A DNA stretch of 64,000 bases from Myxococcales bacterium (lineage in GTDB: Bacteria; Myxococcota_A; Polyangia; Fen-1088). The position numbers were made by a program, and so were the translations under genes. How positions within the stretch are numbered: position 1 is the first letter of the stretch; each line of letters opens with the position of its first letter. The stretch lies in contig JAGTJU010000005.1 in NCBI GenBank assembly GCA_022184915.1, positions 248,001-312,000 of the forward strand, written 5' to 3'. Below, in pieces: positions 25,197 through 34,528 of this stretch. The notes under the pieces are model-generated. The model saw only the letters and a list, made by a program, of their open reading frames with translations, made no database searches and had not been told where the DNA came from.

Positions 25197-26111
25197 TCAG
25201 GCGTCGTCCCCGATGTGCGCGGCCCCTCGCGCCCGGGCCAGCTCCATCTGCCGCGCGCGCTCGCGCCGTCCCGCCCGCGTCTCGGCGCTCACCTGCGCGT
25301 GGCAGTACGGGCAGCACACACCCGCCTCGAAGAGCGGCGACTGCCGGTCAGCCGGCGTGATCGGATTTTGGCAGCCAAAGCACAACGTGTGATCACCCGG
25401 CGCAAGTCCGTGATCCAGGGCGACCCGCTGATCGAAGACGAAGCAATCACCCCGCCACCGCGAGGTCTCTTTGGGCACCTCTTCGAGGTACTTGAGGATG
25501 CCGCCCTCGAGGTGAAAGACGCTCTCGAAGCCTTCTTGCAACATGAACGACGTGGCCTTTTCGCAGCGGATGCCTCCGGTGCAGAACATGGCCACCTTGC
25601 GGTGACGGGCTGGATCCAGGTTTTGGCGCACCCAGGCGGGAAAGTCGCTGAAGTTCTGGATGCCCGGATCCACCGCGCCCTCGAAGGTCCCAAGCCGCGT
25701 TTCGTAGACGTTCCGGGTGTCCACCAACAACACCTCGGGATCGGCGAGCAGGTCGTTCCATCGTGCGGGCGGCACATAGGTCCCCACCCGCTCGCGCGGC
25801 GACACCTCTGGCACACCCAGCGTGACGATTTCCTTTTTCAGCCGCACCTTCATGCGGTGAAAGGGCATGCGCTCGCAGGCAGACTCCTTGGGGAGAAGAT
25901 CGGCGAACGCAGGCCCGCTGCGCAGATGGCCCAGCAAAGCGTCGATGCCCGCGCGCGTTCCCGCCACCGTGCCGTTGATGCCCTCGGGAGCTATCAGGAT
26001 GATGCCGCGGAGCCCCTCGGCCATGCAAAGAGCGTCGAGGGAGCTCTGCAGGCCCTCGAGATCTTGCAAGGGAACGAACTTGTAGAACGCGGCGACGACG
26101 ATCGGGGACAT
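25197..26111 (-). CDS. trhO: tRNA uridine(34) hydroxylase TrhO (rhodanese family)
   Basis: 304 residues, matching the YceA/TrhO family. It hydroxylates U34 of certain tRNAs, the first step to cmo5U-type modifications. The N-terminal acylphosphatase-like part reads FYKFVPLQDLEGLQ and IILIAPEGINGTVAG; the rhodanese domain has LLVDTRNVYETRLGTFEGAVDP and the active loop MFCTGGIRCEKA with its Cys. The C-terminal CFGCQNP...CCPYC segment is a zinc-binding tail. Convergent with the rluA-type gene, divergent from the sigma-factor gene. Confidence 0.93.
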   Translation of the reverse strand: MSPIVVAAFYKFVPLQDLEGLQSSLDALCMAEGLRGIILIAPEGINGTVAGTRAGIDALLGHLRSGPAFADLLPKESACERMPFHRMKVRLKKEIVTLGVPEVSPRERVGTYVPPARWNDLLADPEVLLVDTRNVYETRLGTFEGAVDPGIQNFSDFPAWVRQNLDPARHRKVAMFCTGGIRCEKATSFMLQEGFESVFHLEGGILKYLEEVPKETSRWRGDCFVFDQRVALDHGLAPGDHTLCFGCQNPITPADRQSPLFEAGVCCPYCHAQVSAETRAGRRERARQMELARARGAAHIGDDA

Positions 26112-26220
26112 CGTGGGGGGGCACCATAGCCGAAGGCGGCCAGCGGGGCCAACGGCGCCCCGGGTGAAGGCCCCGAAAATTGGCCCTTACAGGCTGCGTC
26201 TGTCATCGTTGCGGGGCCGC

Positions 26221-27138
26221 ATGTCCCGCCACCCCACGTTGCCCACGGGTCCCCTTTCCGCCTCCGAGGAAGCCGAGCTGCTCCACCGCGCCCGGAACCA
26301 GGATCGCCACGCCCTGTCCCTGCTCTTGCAAGCCCACCAAAGCGGCGTGCGGGCCACCATCCGCGCCTTGGTGGGACACCCCAAAGATCTCGAGGACATC
26401 CTTCAAGACGCCCTGCTCGACGCCTTCACCCGGCTCGAGGAACTGCCCCCCGGCGCGCGGTTTTCGGACTGGCTCCAGGGCCTCGCCATCGAAAAAGCGG
26501 GCGCCTTTTTGGCCTTGGCCCGCCGCTTTCGCCCGGCCGCCCAACTCGAGCTCGAGGCCTACTGTGCCAAAACGGAGACCACGGCCGACGTGGCCGCCAT
26601 CTTCGGTGAAGACGGGTTCAGCTTCGACGTGCGCTCACACGTCGCGTTCTGCTTTACGGCCATCGGCCGTTCACTGCCCATGGAAGAGCAGTTCGCCATC
26701 GTGTTGGTGGACGTGCTCGGGCTTTCCCTCGACGAGGCCGCCGCCGTGCAGCGGCTCAACACGGACTCGCTGACACGCTACCTGCAAAACGCCCGCACGA
26801 ACCTCGAGCTGCTCTTCGAACGGCTGTGTGGGCTCTCGAACGAAGCCAACCCTTGCGACTTGTGCCGCGGGCTGCGCGCCGTGGCGGCTGATGAGCGCAA
26901 AGGCACCGACCCCGACCGGCTGGCGCTCAACAGCGGCCCGCCCGACGAGCGGCTCTCGCGGCGGCTCAGGATCGTGAGCCAAGCCGATCTCGATCACGGG
27001 CCCACCCGTGCGCTACACGACTTTCTCTTCGAGTTGATGTCGCAGAACGAAACCAACCGGGAGACCCCCAAGGATCAGGATGAGCGCCTCCCGTCTGAGC
27101 GGTCGCGCTGGGAGGATCTTCAGACCTATAACAACTGA
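26221..27138 (+). CDS. ECF-like RNA polymerase sigma factor with C-terminal Cys-x-x-Cys extension
   Basis: 305 residues. Region 2 is seen in RATIRALVGHPKDLEDILQD (promoter -10 reading part) and region 4 in LPMEEQFAIVLVDVLGLSLDEAAAV followed by RLNTDSLTRYLQNARTNLELLFERL. No region 1 or 3 is present, as in ECF sigmas. About 95 residues follow region 4 with NPCDLCRG, then a polar tail; the CxxC could bind zinc or respond to redox state. No anti-sigma gene is adjacent. The start used removes 36 residues of basic, unlikely sequence and leaves a 109-bp divergent gap to trhO. Confidence 0.75.
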   Translation: MSRHPTLPTGPLSASEEAELLHRARNQDRHALSLLLQAHQSGVRATIRALVGHPKDLEDILQDALLDAFTRLEELPPGARFSDWLQGLAIEKAGAFLALARRFRPAAQLELEAYCAKTETTADVAAIFGEDGFSFDVRSHVAFCFTAIGRSLPMEEQFAIVLVDVLGLSLDEAAAVQRLNTDSLTRYLQNARTNLELLFERLCGLSNEANPCDLCRGLRAVAADERKGTDPDRLALNSGPPDERLSRRLRIVSQADLDHGPTRALHDFLFELMSQNETNRETPKDQDERLPSERSRWEDLQTYNN

Positions 27139-27176
27139 CGCGCCCCCAACGGGCGCGCGGGAAGGGGCGCCCTTCC
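27139..27176. terminator. Two hairpins between convergent sigma-factor and dnaJ genes
   Basis: CGCGCCC/GGGCGCG (loop CCAAC) and GGAAGGG/CCCTTCC (loop GCG) lie back to back between two converging genes. Both stems are perfect 7-mers. T-runs are lacking, so termination is likely but not typical. Confidence 0.45.
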
Positions 27177-27186
27177 CCCTCGGTCG

Positions 27187-28287
27187 CTACTTCTTCCGTC
27201 GCCCGAAGAGGCCTTGCTTCTCTTTCACTTTGTCGCCCGCGGACTCCGCGTAGGCACGCAGGTGCTGCTCTTCCTCTTTGCTCAGCTTCGTAGGTACGAT
27301 CACCCTGACGTGCACCGCCAGGTCCCCGCGGCCCCCGCCCCGCAAACTGGGAAGGCCCTTGCCTCGCATCACGATCACCTCACCGGGCTGTGTGCCGGCA
27401 GGGAGCTCCAGGTCGGTTTCGCCCTCGAGAGTGGGCACGACCAGCGTGGCGCCCAGGGTGGCCTGGGGAAACGAGACCTCGAGCTGCGTATGCAGGTGGG
27501 CGCCGTCCCTCTGGAAGCGCGGATCCGCCTTGACGTGGATGTGAATGTAGAGGTTGCCCGCCTGCCCGCCCCGCGCCGACTCCTCGCCCCGCCCGGAAAG
27601 GCGCAACGTCGAGCCGTCATCCACGCCTGCAGGGATGGAAACGCTCAGGGTCTCGCTGCGGGTCTCGAGGCCGCTGCCCTTGCACACCTCGCAGGGGGTT
27701 TTGATGAGGCTGCCCTGCCCCCGACACGTGGGGCAGGTCGACTGGATCATCAAAAATCCCTGCTGATGGACCACTTGGCCCGAACCCCGGCACGTGCCGC
27801 ACCGCTCGGGGCTCGAGCCCTTGGCGGCCCCTGAGCCCTCACAGGTGCCACAGCGGGTGTGGCGGTCCACGGTGACCTCTTTTTCCACGCCGGCCGCCGC
27901 TTCGAGCAGGGTCAGTTCCACCTGCGTTTCGAGGTCTGCCCCGCGGGACGCCCCCCGGCGGCGCCCGCCGCCGCCACCTCCACCAAAAAGGTCGCCGAAG
28001 ATGTCACCGAAGGCCGAGAACACGTCCGAAACGTCAGAGAAGCCCGAAAAACCAGAGCTGCGAGGGCCTTCGTGGCCGTACCGGTCATAGAGCGCCCGCT
28101 TTTCGGCGTCGCAGAGCACCTGGTAAGCCTCGGAGGCTTCCTTGAACCGCTCCTCGGCTTCGGCATTGCCTGGGTTGCGGTCAGGGTGCAGCTCGACCGC
28201 CAGCTTGCGGTAGGCCTTTTTGATGAGGGTTCCGTCGGCGTCGCGGCTGACGCCGAGCACCTCGTAGTAATCGCGTTTTACGCTCAC
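27187..28287 (-). CDS. dnaJ: Molecular chaperone DnaJ
   Basis: 366 residues. J domain at the N-terminus ([19 protein letters not shown] in [10 protein letters not shown]), a Gly/Phe segment with seven Gly in a row, and the zinc region with four CxxCxGxG units ([32 protein letters not shown]), then the two substrate-binding beta domains. It stimulates DnaK ATPase. The start is a GTG giving VSVKRDYY; an in-frame GTG 12 nt upstream is equally possible. The 100 codons open further upstream are not family sequence. Neither dnaK nor grpE is nearby. Confidence 0.95.
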   Translation of the reverse strand: MSVKRDYYEVLGVSRDADGTLIKKAYRKLAVELHPDRNPGNAEAEERFKEASEAYQVLCDAEKRALYDRYGHEGPRSSGFSGFSDVSDVFSAFGDIFGDLFGGGGGGGRRRGASRGADLETQVELTLLEAAAGVEKEVTVDRHTRCGTCEGSGAAKGSSPERCGTCRGSGQVVHQQGFLMIQSTCPTCRGQGSLIKTPCEVCKGSGLETRSETLSVSIPAGVDDGSTLRLSGRGEESARGGQAGNLYIHIHVKADPRFQRDGAHLHTQLEVSFPQATLGATLVVPTLEGETDLELPAGTQPGEVIVMRGKGLPSLRGGGRGDLAVHVRVIVPTKLSKEEEQHLRAYAESAGDKVKEKQGLFGRRKK

Positions 28288-28415
28288 GGGCGGGGACACC
28301 GTAAGCACCGCGAAGGGGACTGTCAATCGCGGCCGGCGCATGAAATGCCGGGCGGCTCCGGGTGCCCCTCGTTTGGGCTTGTGGGGCAGAGCCCCGAAAG
28401 GGATACTTGCCCGAC

Positions 28416-28937
28416 ATGACGCGCTTGGTGACACCCCGCCCTTCGTCGGGCCTCGCGACGCTGATCCTGGCAGCGTCCAGCGTTTTCGTGGCCAGTAGCT
28501 GCTCCGAGGTGCGCTCGAAGTCCTTCGAGGGCCAGATCTGCAGCACCAGCGAGGATGAAAACCCCTACTTCGAGTGCGACCGCTCTCGCTCCGACCTCGT
28601 GTGTATTTCCACATATACCGTGGGCAACGGCGTCAAGGCCTACACCTGTCGGGTTGCCTGCGCGACTTCGGCCGATTGTTCTCAAGCGGGCGACGTCTGC
28701 TGCGCCGGGACGATCATTCGGGAGAGCTTCGGAAAATCGAGGGCGTGTGTGCCTGCCTCCCGCTGCGAAAGCGATCCGGACGCCGTCCCGCCGCCGGATG
28801 CCGGCATCAAGCCAACCCCGGCGGATGCTCTGCCCCAAGATGCCGGTGCGCAGAGCGCCGACGCCGCCGTTGACGCACCTGTTCTCGACATGCCTACGGC
28901 CCCCGATGCTTCGACCGACGCGGAGACCGACGCCTGA
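28416..28937 (+). CDS. Cys-rich lipoprotein, function unknown
   Basis: 173 residues. Signal peptide with lipobox ASSC (Cys32). A small central domain of about 90 residues holds a regular set of Cys ([47 protein letters not shown]), suggesting a disulfide-knotted fold. The C-terminal 60 residues are a repetitive Pro/Asp/Ala tail ([15 protein letters not shown]), probably disordered. No family was recognised. Its stop overlaps the next start as TGATG, so it is probably co-translated with the rhodanese. Confidence 0.7.
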   Translation: MTRLVTPRPSSGLATLILAASSVFVASSCSEVRSKSFEGQICSTSEDENPYFECDRSRSDLVCISTYTVGNGVKAYTCRVACATSADCSQAGDVCCAGTIIRESFGKSRACVPASRCESDPDAVPPPDAGIKPTPADALPQDAGAQSADAAVDAPVLDMPTAPDASTDAETDA

Positions 28938-29323
28938 TGGCCGCAAAGCAGCATAACCCCGGATTCGAGGCCCTCGTCGAGAGCATCAAGGTGGGGATCC
29001 GGGAGTGCTCCGTCGAGGAGGTCAGGCGCCGCCAGGAGGCCCGTGAGTCGTTTTGGCTGCTGGACGTGCGCGAAGATCACGAGTTCGCGGTCGACCGGGC
29101 CGCGGGCGCCCAGCACCTCGGCCGAGGCATCCTCGAGCGCGACATCGAAACCGTCATTCCGGACAAAAACGCGGAGATCGTGCTGTATTGCGGGGGAGGC
29201 TATCGCTCGGCCCTCGCCGCGGACAACCTCCAGAAAATGGGCTATCGGCGGGTCGTCTCGATGGCGGGCGGCATGCGGGCCTGGCGGGCGGCCGGGTTGC
29301 CCGTACAGGCCGGCGAAGTCTGA
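28937..29323 (+). CDS. Rhodanese-like domain protein
   Basis: 128 residues, a single rhodanese domain. FWLLDVREDHEFAVDRAAGAQHLGRG is the typical first half; the active loop is LYCGGGYRSA with the sulfur-carrying Cys, and VVSMAGGMRAWRAAGLPV closes the fold. It would move sulfane sulfur in the cytoplasm. Start and the upstream lipoprotein stop share one base. No partner sulfur enzyme is adjacent. Confidence 0.88.
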   Translation: MAAKQHNPGFEALVESIKVGIRECSVEEVRRRQEARESFWLLDVREDHEFAVDRAAGAQHLGRGILERDIETVIPDKNAEIVLYCGGGYRSALAADNLQKMGYRRVVSMAGGMRAWRAAGLPVQAGEV

Positions 29324-29525
29324 CGAGACCGTTCCTCCCCTGGATGCCCCCACGGGTCGTTGCCTGACCCGCATGGACTGAATGCGCTGACGTCGACTGG
29401 GAACCGCAAGATCCGGCGGCCAGCGCCCCCCGAACGCGTCATCATAGTTGTTACGTTCCTTCGGCCGATGGGGGCACCTGCCCGTTTCGGTCTCGTGACT
29501 GCAAAAAGTCGGTTGAGGCCTTTCA

Positions 29526-31382
29526 ATGCGCCCCCTCGGCCGAATTGTGGAGACTACCCTCATGGACTTGTCAGTTTCGTCCGTTCAGCGGCACGGCAAC
29601 CGCCTCCTCTTCCTCTCGGCCGGCCTCCTGGTCTCGTTGGCCCTGCCGGTCTCCGGCTGCTCCGGCTCCGTCGACTCCTCGGCTGACCAGGACGACGGGG
29701 ATGGCGATGGGGACGGCGATGGCGATGGCAACGGGGGCTCCGGACAATCCGGGGGACGCGGCGGCTCGAATCCGGGGGGCAACACGGGGGGGGCGTCACC
29801 GCCCATCATCGAACCGCCTTCCGGTTGTGAATCCGTCGAACCGCTTCCGCCCACGGCCCGCCGGCTTACGCAGAACGAAATTCTCAACTCCGTACGCGAC
29901 ATTTTGGGGGTCGAATTCACCCAAGAGACCGCGGGCTTCGACAAGGAGACCATCACGGGCTTCTCCACGGATGTCAGGGAGCTGATCCCCAACTTCGAGT
30001 TCACGAAGTCGAGCGTCACCTTCGGCGAAAAGGTCACCGCCAAAATTCAAGACCGCGCCGCCTTCGCGCAGAAGTTCGGTAAGTGCAACAGCTTCGGCGC
30101 CGACTGCGAAAAGGCCTTCATCGAAGGACTCGGACTGCGTCTTTTCCGCCGCCCCGTCACCGAAGACCAGGTCGCCCGCTACCGAAAGATCATGGCTGAG
30201 GCTGTGAAGCAAAAGGCCTCGTTTGGCGAAGCGACCCAGGCCGTGCTGCAGGCCATGTTGGGCTCGGCGAGCTTCCTCTACCGCCTCGAGCCAGAGGTGG
30301 GTGATGGTTCGTACCGGGGCCTCGACGACTACCAAATCGCCAGCCGGCTGTCGTTTGCCCTGTGGGGCACGTCGCCCGACGACGAGCTCATGGACAAAGC
30401 CCGCGAAGGCAAGCTGACGGACACCGGTGAGCGTGAAGCCCAGGTCGAGCGCCTGCTCAACGACAACCGCGCAAAGCAGATCTTCTCGCGCTACGCCTCC
30501 GATTGGCTGGTGCTCGAGGAAGCTGGAAAGTTCATCTACGACGAGGTGATGTACCCCGATTACAAGCCCGAGCTCGGTCTCTCGATGGTGGAGGAAACCA
30601 AGGCATTCATCAACGCCTTCTGGGACGAGGGGCTTCCCCTGCAGGACTTCTACACGGCCAAATTCGCCTTCGCCGACAAGGAGATGGCGACCATCTACGG
30701 GTTTGACAATCCCAAGCAGGGCATGACCCGCTACGACCTGGCGAACGATCCGAACCGGAACGGCATCTTCACCCAGGCTGCGTTCCTGGGCCCATCCGGT
30801 GTGCACACCACGGAACCGGGCATCGTGTTCCGCGGCCAGTACATTCTGAAGCGCTTCCTGTGCACGGAGCCGCCGGAACTCACGCAGGAGCTGCGCGACG
30901 CCCTCGGCGACCAGATCACGGCGAACGCCATGCTGGGCGATTCGAAGTCCCAGCGCTTCGTTGCCGAGGCGCGCACGGGCACCTGCCGCGGCTGCCACAA
31001 CCAATTCGACCCGCTGGCCTACGCCCTCGAGCCCTACGACAGCCTGGGGCGCCGGCGTGACAAGGACCGCTTCGGGAACGAACTTCGGACGGACGGAAAG
31101 TTCCTTCCCCACGTCGACCCCGAAGAGCGCTCGTTCTCAACCACGGAGGAGTTCGCGAAGACCTTCGCCGAGCTGCCCCTGACCCGGGCTTGCCTTGCGG
31201 CGAATGCGTTGCACTTCCTGTCGGGGCAGGCGATTCACATCAATGACGACGATGCCCAGAGCTGTTTGGTCAACTCAATTCGGGAATCGATGGCAAAGCC
31301 TGACGCCTCGTTCAAGGATCTGTTCCGCACGATCGCGCTGCATCCCACGAACCAGGGTTTCAAGACCCTCCAGGCACCCTAA
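29526..31382 (+). CDS. DUF1592/DUF1588/DUF1585 domain lipoprotein
   Basis: 618 residues. Signal peptide with lipobox VSGC near residue 45, then a linker rich in Asp-Gly dipeptides and Gly/Ser/Asn. The body reads ARRLTQNEILNSVRDILG (DUF1587-like), LRLFRRPVTEDQVARYRKI (DUF1595), YQIASRLSFALWGTSPDDELMDKA (DUF1592), FLCTEPPE and TGTCRGCHNQFDPLAYALEPYDSLGR (DUF1588, one CxxCH) and a DUF1585 end. GAGG lies 7 nt before the ATG used; an ATG 36 nt later with GGAG is also possible. Pairs with the DUF1552 gene 39 nt downstream. Confidence 0.88.
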   Translation: MRPLGRIVETTLMDLSVSSVQRHGNRLLFLSAGLLVSLALPVSGCSGSVDSSADQDDGDGDGDGDGDGNGGSGQSGGRGGSNPGGNTGGASPPIIEPPSGCESVEPLPPTARRLTQNEILNSVRDILGVEFTQETAGFDKETITGFSTDVRELIPNFEFTKSSVTFGEKVTAKIQDRAAFAQKFGKCNSFGADCEKAFIEGLGLRLFRRPVTEDQVARYRKIMAEAVKQKASFGEATQAVLQAMLGSASFLYRLEPEVGDGSYRGLDDYQIASRLSFALWGTSPDDELMDKAREGKLTDTGEREAQVERLLNDNRAKQIFSRYASDWLVLEEAGKFIYDEVMYPDYKPELGLSMVEETKAFINAFWDEGLPLQDFYTAKFAFADKEMATIYGFDNPKQGMTRYDLANDPNRNGIFTQAAFLGPSGVHTTEPGIVFRGQYILKRFLCTEPPELTQELRDALGDQITANAMLGDSKSQRFVAEARTGTCRGCHNQFDPLAYALEPYDSLGRRRDKDRFGNELRTDGKFLPHVDPEERSFSTTEEFAKTFAELPLTRACLAANALHFLSGQAIHINDDDAQSCLVNSIRESMAKPDASFKDLFRTIALHPTNQGFKTLQAP

Positions 31383-31421
31383 ACCCGCCCCCATCAGCCC
31401 AGCCATTCGAGGACAACGACA

Positions 31422-32864
31422 ATGAAATACCGTCATGTACTGAGCCGGCGCACGATGCTTCGCGGGATGGGGGGAGCAGCCATCGCGCTGCCTTTCCTCG
31501 AGGAGATGCACTCCAGCACCGCCTTCGCGGCTGACGTCTCTCCGGCTTGCATCACTTACTTCTTCGGCAACGGCATCCCCGTAAAGGCCTTCAACGGAGG
31601 TCTTTCCGGTCGTGTGGCGCCCTTGAGCGAAATCGCCGCGCGCTCTGCCATTCACGCACGGGTAAGCCTGAAGGCTTCCTTCCACGGGCCGGCCACGGAA
31701 TCGAGTTTGCGGGGTAAGCCCAAGTCGGGACCTTCCGTGGAGCAGTACGTGCGCCACAAAAAGTACCCTTCCGGCAACGTGCCCACCCGCTTGAAGAATC
31801 TGTCGGCTGGGATCTACTGGCGTACAGACGAGTCGTACAAGTACCAGCACAGCTTCGATCTCAACGGCGACACGATGGACAACAACCCGCCGCGCTCGTT
31901 GGCGGCGATTTTCCAACGTCTCTTCGTCGGCTTCACGCCGCCGGGCAAGCCTGGCACCGACCCTGTCACCCCTCCGCCCCCCTCGTCGGGCCCCAACCTG
32001 AAGCGCAGCGTGCTCGACGCCGTCATCGACGACTACAAGCACTTCACTTCTGAAGCCGGCAACCTAGGCGCCACCAGCCGTGAGCGCATTCGCTCCCACC
32101 TCGACCGCATCTACGAAGTGGAGAAGACCCTACCCGGCCTCGACCAGCAGATGCAAGACGCCATGAATCCCACCACCCCTACGGGTGGGACGTCGGGCGG
32201 CTCGGCCAGCTGCAAGGTGCCCGCCTCGACCAACGAGGGTCAGCTCCCCGATCCCAACAAAAACGGCGTGCCTCCCGTCAGCCCCGACCTCATCGAGGCG
32301 TACTGGAAGAAGCTCGTAGACCTCTACGCCATGGGTTTGCACTGCGACATCTTCCGCTTCGGCAACTTGATGGCAAGCGGCTCAGCCGAACGCATCATCT
32401 TTAAAGGCACGATGCAGTACAACGGCCAACAGCGCTCCGTAGACCATGGAAAAAACGGCCACGACTACTGGCACGCCTGGGATCCGAAAGGAAACAGCTT
32501 TGCCAGAGAGCTGGACGAGCACATCAATTTCCTGTGCCGTCAGATGGTGACCTTCGTCAAAGCACTGGACGACAAGAGCTATCCGCAGGCCAACGGGAAG
32601 ACCTTCTGGGAAAACCAGCTCGTCATTCTCACCACGGAGCTCGACAACCACTCGAACTCGGCGCACGCGACGGAGAACACTTTCCATCTGGTCTCGCCGG
32701 CGGGAGGCAAGGTAAAGACCAACGTTCTTCTGACTGAGAACAGCCCAAAGGTGACGTACGTCGACTTTTACGAGACCCTGCTCAAGGGTATTGGCATTAA
32801 CGACCCGAGCGACTTTGGCCTGGCCAAGGAGCGCAAAGGTCTGGCCACGGGCGTACTGACCTAG
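31422..32864 (+). CDS. DUF1552 family secreted protein (Tat signal)
   Basis: 480 residues. The N-terminus LSRRTMLRGMGGAAIALPFLE is a twin-arginine signal of the kind usual for this family. The mature part has ITYFFGNGIPVKAF, ARVSLKASFHGPATESSLRG, RSVLDAVIDDYKHFTSEAGNLG and the metal-site-like HGKNGHDYWHAW and ILTTELDNHSNSAHAT. It is the second DUF1592/DUF1552 pair of the window but in reversed gene order (DUF1592 first). Function unknown. Confidence 0.88.
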   Translation: MKYRHVLSRRTMLRGMGGAAIALPFLEEMHSSTAFAADVSPACITYFFGNGIPVKAFNGGLSGRVAPLSEIAARSAIHARVSLKASFHGPATESSLRGKPKSGPSVEQYVRHKKYPSGNVPTRLKNLSAGIYWRTDESYKYQHSFDLNGDTMDNNPPRSLAAIFQRLFVGFTPPGKPGTDPVTPPPPSSGPNLKRSVLDAVIDDYKHFTSEAGNLGATSRERIRSHLDRIYEVEKTLPGLDQQMQDAMNPTTPTGGTSGGSASCKVPASTNEGQLPDPNKNGVPPVSPDLIEAYWKKLVDLYAMGLHCDIFRFGNLMASGSAERIIFKGTMQYNGQQRSVDHGKNGHDYWHAWDPKGNSFARELDEHINFLCRQMVTFVKALDDKSYPQANGKTFWENQLVILTTELDNHSNSAHATENTFHLVSPAGGKVKTNVLLTENSPKVTYVDFYETLLKGIGINDPSDFGLAKERKGLATGVLT

Positions 32865-32969
32865 CCGGCAGGCGCGCCGGGATGACCTTCAGTCTGTAGC
32901 CCCGCATCGGCGTACGCTCCTCCTCTACGGGGGCGGCGCAGCCAGCGGGGTTACTCGTGAAGGGAACTG

Positions 32970-32997
32970 AAAAACTCTCCCGACCCTAGTACGGGAG
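32970..32997 (-). terminator. Rho-independent terminator for the minus-strand lipoprotein gene
   Basis: Read on the minus strand, CTCCCG TACTAGGGT CGGGAG is followed by AGTTTTTC. It lies about 30 nt past the stop of the minus-strand gene that ends at 33028. Confidence 0.65.
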
Positions 32998-33027
32998 GGC
33001 GGGCGGAGTTCCTGGGTCTTGTCGGGC

Positions 33028-34344
33028 CTAAGGTAGTACGATCCGCCACGTGACTTCATCAAAAGATGAATCGGCGCCCGAGCCGACAACCACGCGCCCG
33101 TCTCTCGAAACCAGCAGCCCGGACATGCTTTCTATCGTTGCCATCGTGAGGCTATCGCGCAGCGCCTCGAACTTTGTCACGCCTTTTCCTTCTTTCCACA
33201 CGCCGCCGTACGAGACGGCTACCGTTCCGTCATCGCTTGTATCCACAACGGGTTCCATGCCTTCGAGCACCTCTAGCGTGTCCGCTCCGATTCTCCACCG
33301 GAAGGTTCCAGCGTCCGTGTAACCAAAGAGGTACTTGCCGTTCCCGCTCAGGATGGACCCTTGAAGACAGGCGCCGCTCTGCGGCGCGGGCGGTTTTCCT
33401 TTGTTGGTCTGGGAGCATGAGTTGCTGTCATCGGAATAGGACCAGGCGTACACGCTGCCATCCACCGAAACGCCTTCGAACCGAGTGGGGCGCGAGGTAC
33501 TCACTCCTTCCAGAGCGACGCAGCTCCTGCTGGAGACACTGCAGCGCTCTACCAGCCCGCTAAGCCGGTCGACTCTGTAGACGTGCGTCCCTGCATCTCC
33601 CTCGAGCCCGACGGGCTCGAAGGTCCCAGTTTCTCCGCTGAATGCGCTGCCGATGAAACCCGACCAAAGGGCAAGGGGTTGGTCCCCGGAGTCCAGGCTG
33701 GTCCATCCCGCAACCAAGGTCCCGTCGGGCGACACGCGTGCGGCGTGAGAGTTATCGCTGGAGCCCACCCTCAGGGTTGTCACGGTCCCTGTGCTCTGGT
33801 CCCACCTTACGGCCCACTGGCGCTCGAAGCCCACGATGACTCGCCCGTCTGTGTTCGTGTCGCGGGGGAAAATCTTACGGATGATCGTGACGCCGGGGCA
33901 TTCGAGCCTACAGGTACCGTCGCCGCACTCCAGAAAACCTGGCTTGCACTTGTATCCGCAGCTGGACGCCGAACACAGTGTGTCCGCGTTAGCGGGAGTC
34001 ACCTTTGCGCAGTCGCTGACCACGGTGCTGTAGTCCGTCCCGTTGCACTTCACCACGGCTGTTCCGGTGGCGTTGCAGATCTGCTGGTCGAGTGGACACG
34101 TTTGCGGCGGCACGTTTCCAGTCCCCCCGTTTCCCAAGACAGGTGCGTCCCCCACTCCGGCTTCACTGCCGTTTTCGCCCCCCGCGCCGGCTCCCGCGTC
34201 CTCGCCGGCAGCGTTCGGGTCGCCGCCTCCGTCCGCTCCCACCGTCGTCTGGGTTCGTTGGTCCGTACACCCCACAGGCGCGACGGTGACCCCGACGGTA
34301 ACGAGGAAGAATAACGACGAGGTGCTCGAGATAGCTGACTTCAT
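33028..34344 (-). CDS. Predicted lipoprotein with HAF-like propeller repeats, function unknown
   Basis: 438 residues. Signal peptide (SSLFFLVTVGVTVAPVGC) followed by a Gly/Ala/Asp-rich linker. A Cys-rich segment (TCPLDQQICN, KCNG, DCAK, LCSASSCGYKCKPGFLECGDGTCRLEC) comes next, then a strand-rich part with repeated SPDGTLVAGW, SVDGSVYAW, SDDGTVAVSY and SRDGRVVVGSG units, like the HAF extracellular repeat. No enzyme motif is seen. The base composition looks a little less GC-rich than its neighbours. The start is the ATG giving the signal; AGGGA lies 9 nt upstream. Confidence 0.65.
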   Translation of the reverse strand: MKSAISSTSSLFFLVTVGVTVAPVGCTDQRTQTTVGADGGGDPNAAGEDAGAGAGGENGSEAGVGDAPVLGNGGTGNVPPQTCPLDQQICNATGTAVVKCNGTDYSTVVSDCAKVTPANADTLCSASSCGYKCKPGFLECGDGTCRLECPGVTIIRKIFPRDTNTDGRVIVGFERQWAVRWDQSTGTVTTLRVGSSDNSHAARVSPDGTLVAGWTSLDSGDQPLALWSGFIGSAFSGETGTFEPVGLEGDAGTHVYRVDRLSGLVERCSVSSRSCVALEGVSTSRPTRFEGVSVDGSVYAWSYSDDSNSCSQTNKGKPPAPQSGACLQGSILSGNGKYLFGYTDAGTFRWRIGADTLEVLEGMEPVVDTSDDGTVAVSYGGVWKEGKGVTKFEALRDSLTMATIESMSGLLVSRDGRVVVGSGADSSFDEVTWRIVLP

Positions 34345-34528
34345 TGGAGGGTCCCTGTAGGTTACCGGAGTTGGTGGAAACGCAGTTGCGTCTCCTTTGA
34401 AAAATGACGACCCCCGTCCTCCCGGCGGTCGACTTTCTTCTCGAGATCCACTGAGGATACGCAAAGACTTGCGCCACCGGCGCGCCGCGAAAAACCGGGG
34501 CAGCGTGCCTGCTAGGCTGCTGCCCCGC

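Noticed and set aside
28288-28614. Upstream extension of dnaJ by about 109 codons
   Set aside because: The J domain starts at the very beginning of DnaJ proteins; the extension overlaps the divergent lipoprotein gene.
29697-29760. GATGG-rich stretch as a possible riboswitch or structured RNA
   Set aside because: It encodes the Asp-Gly linker of the DUF1592 lipoprotein.
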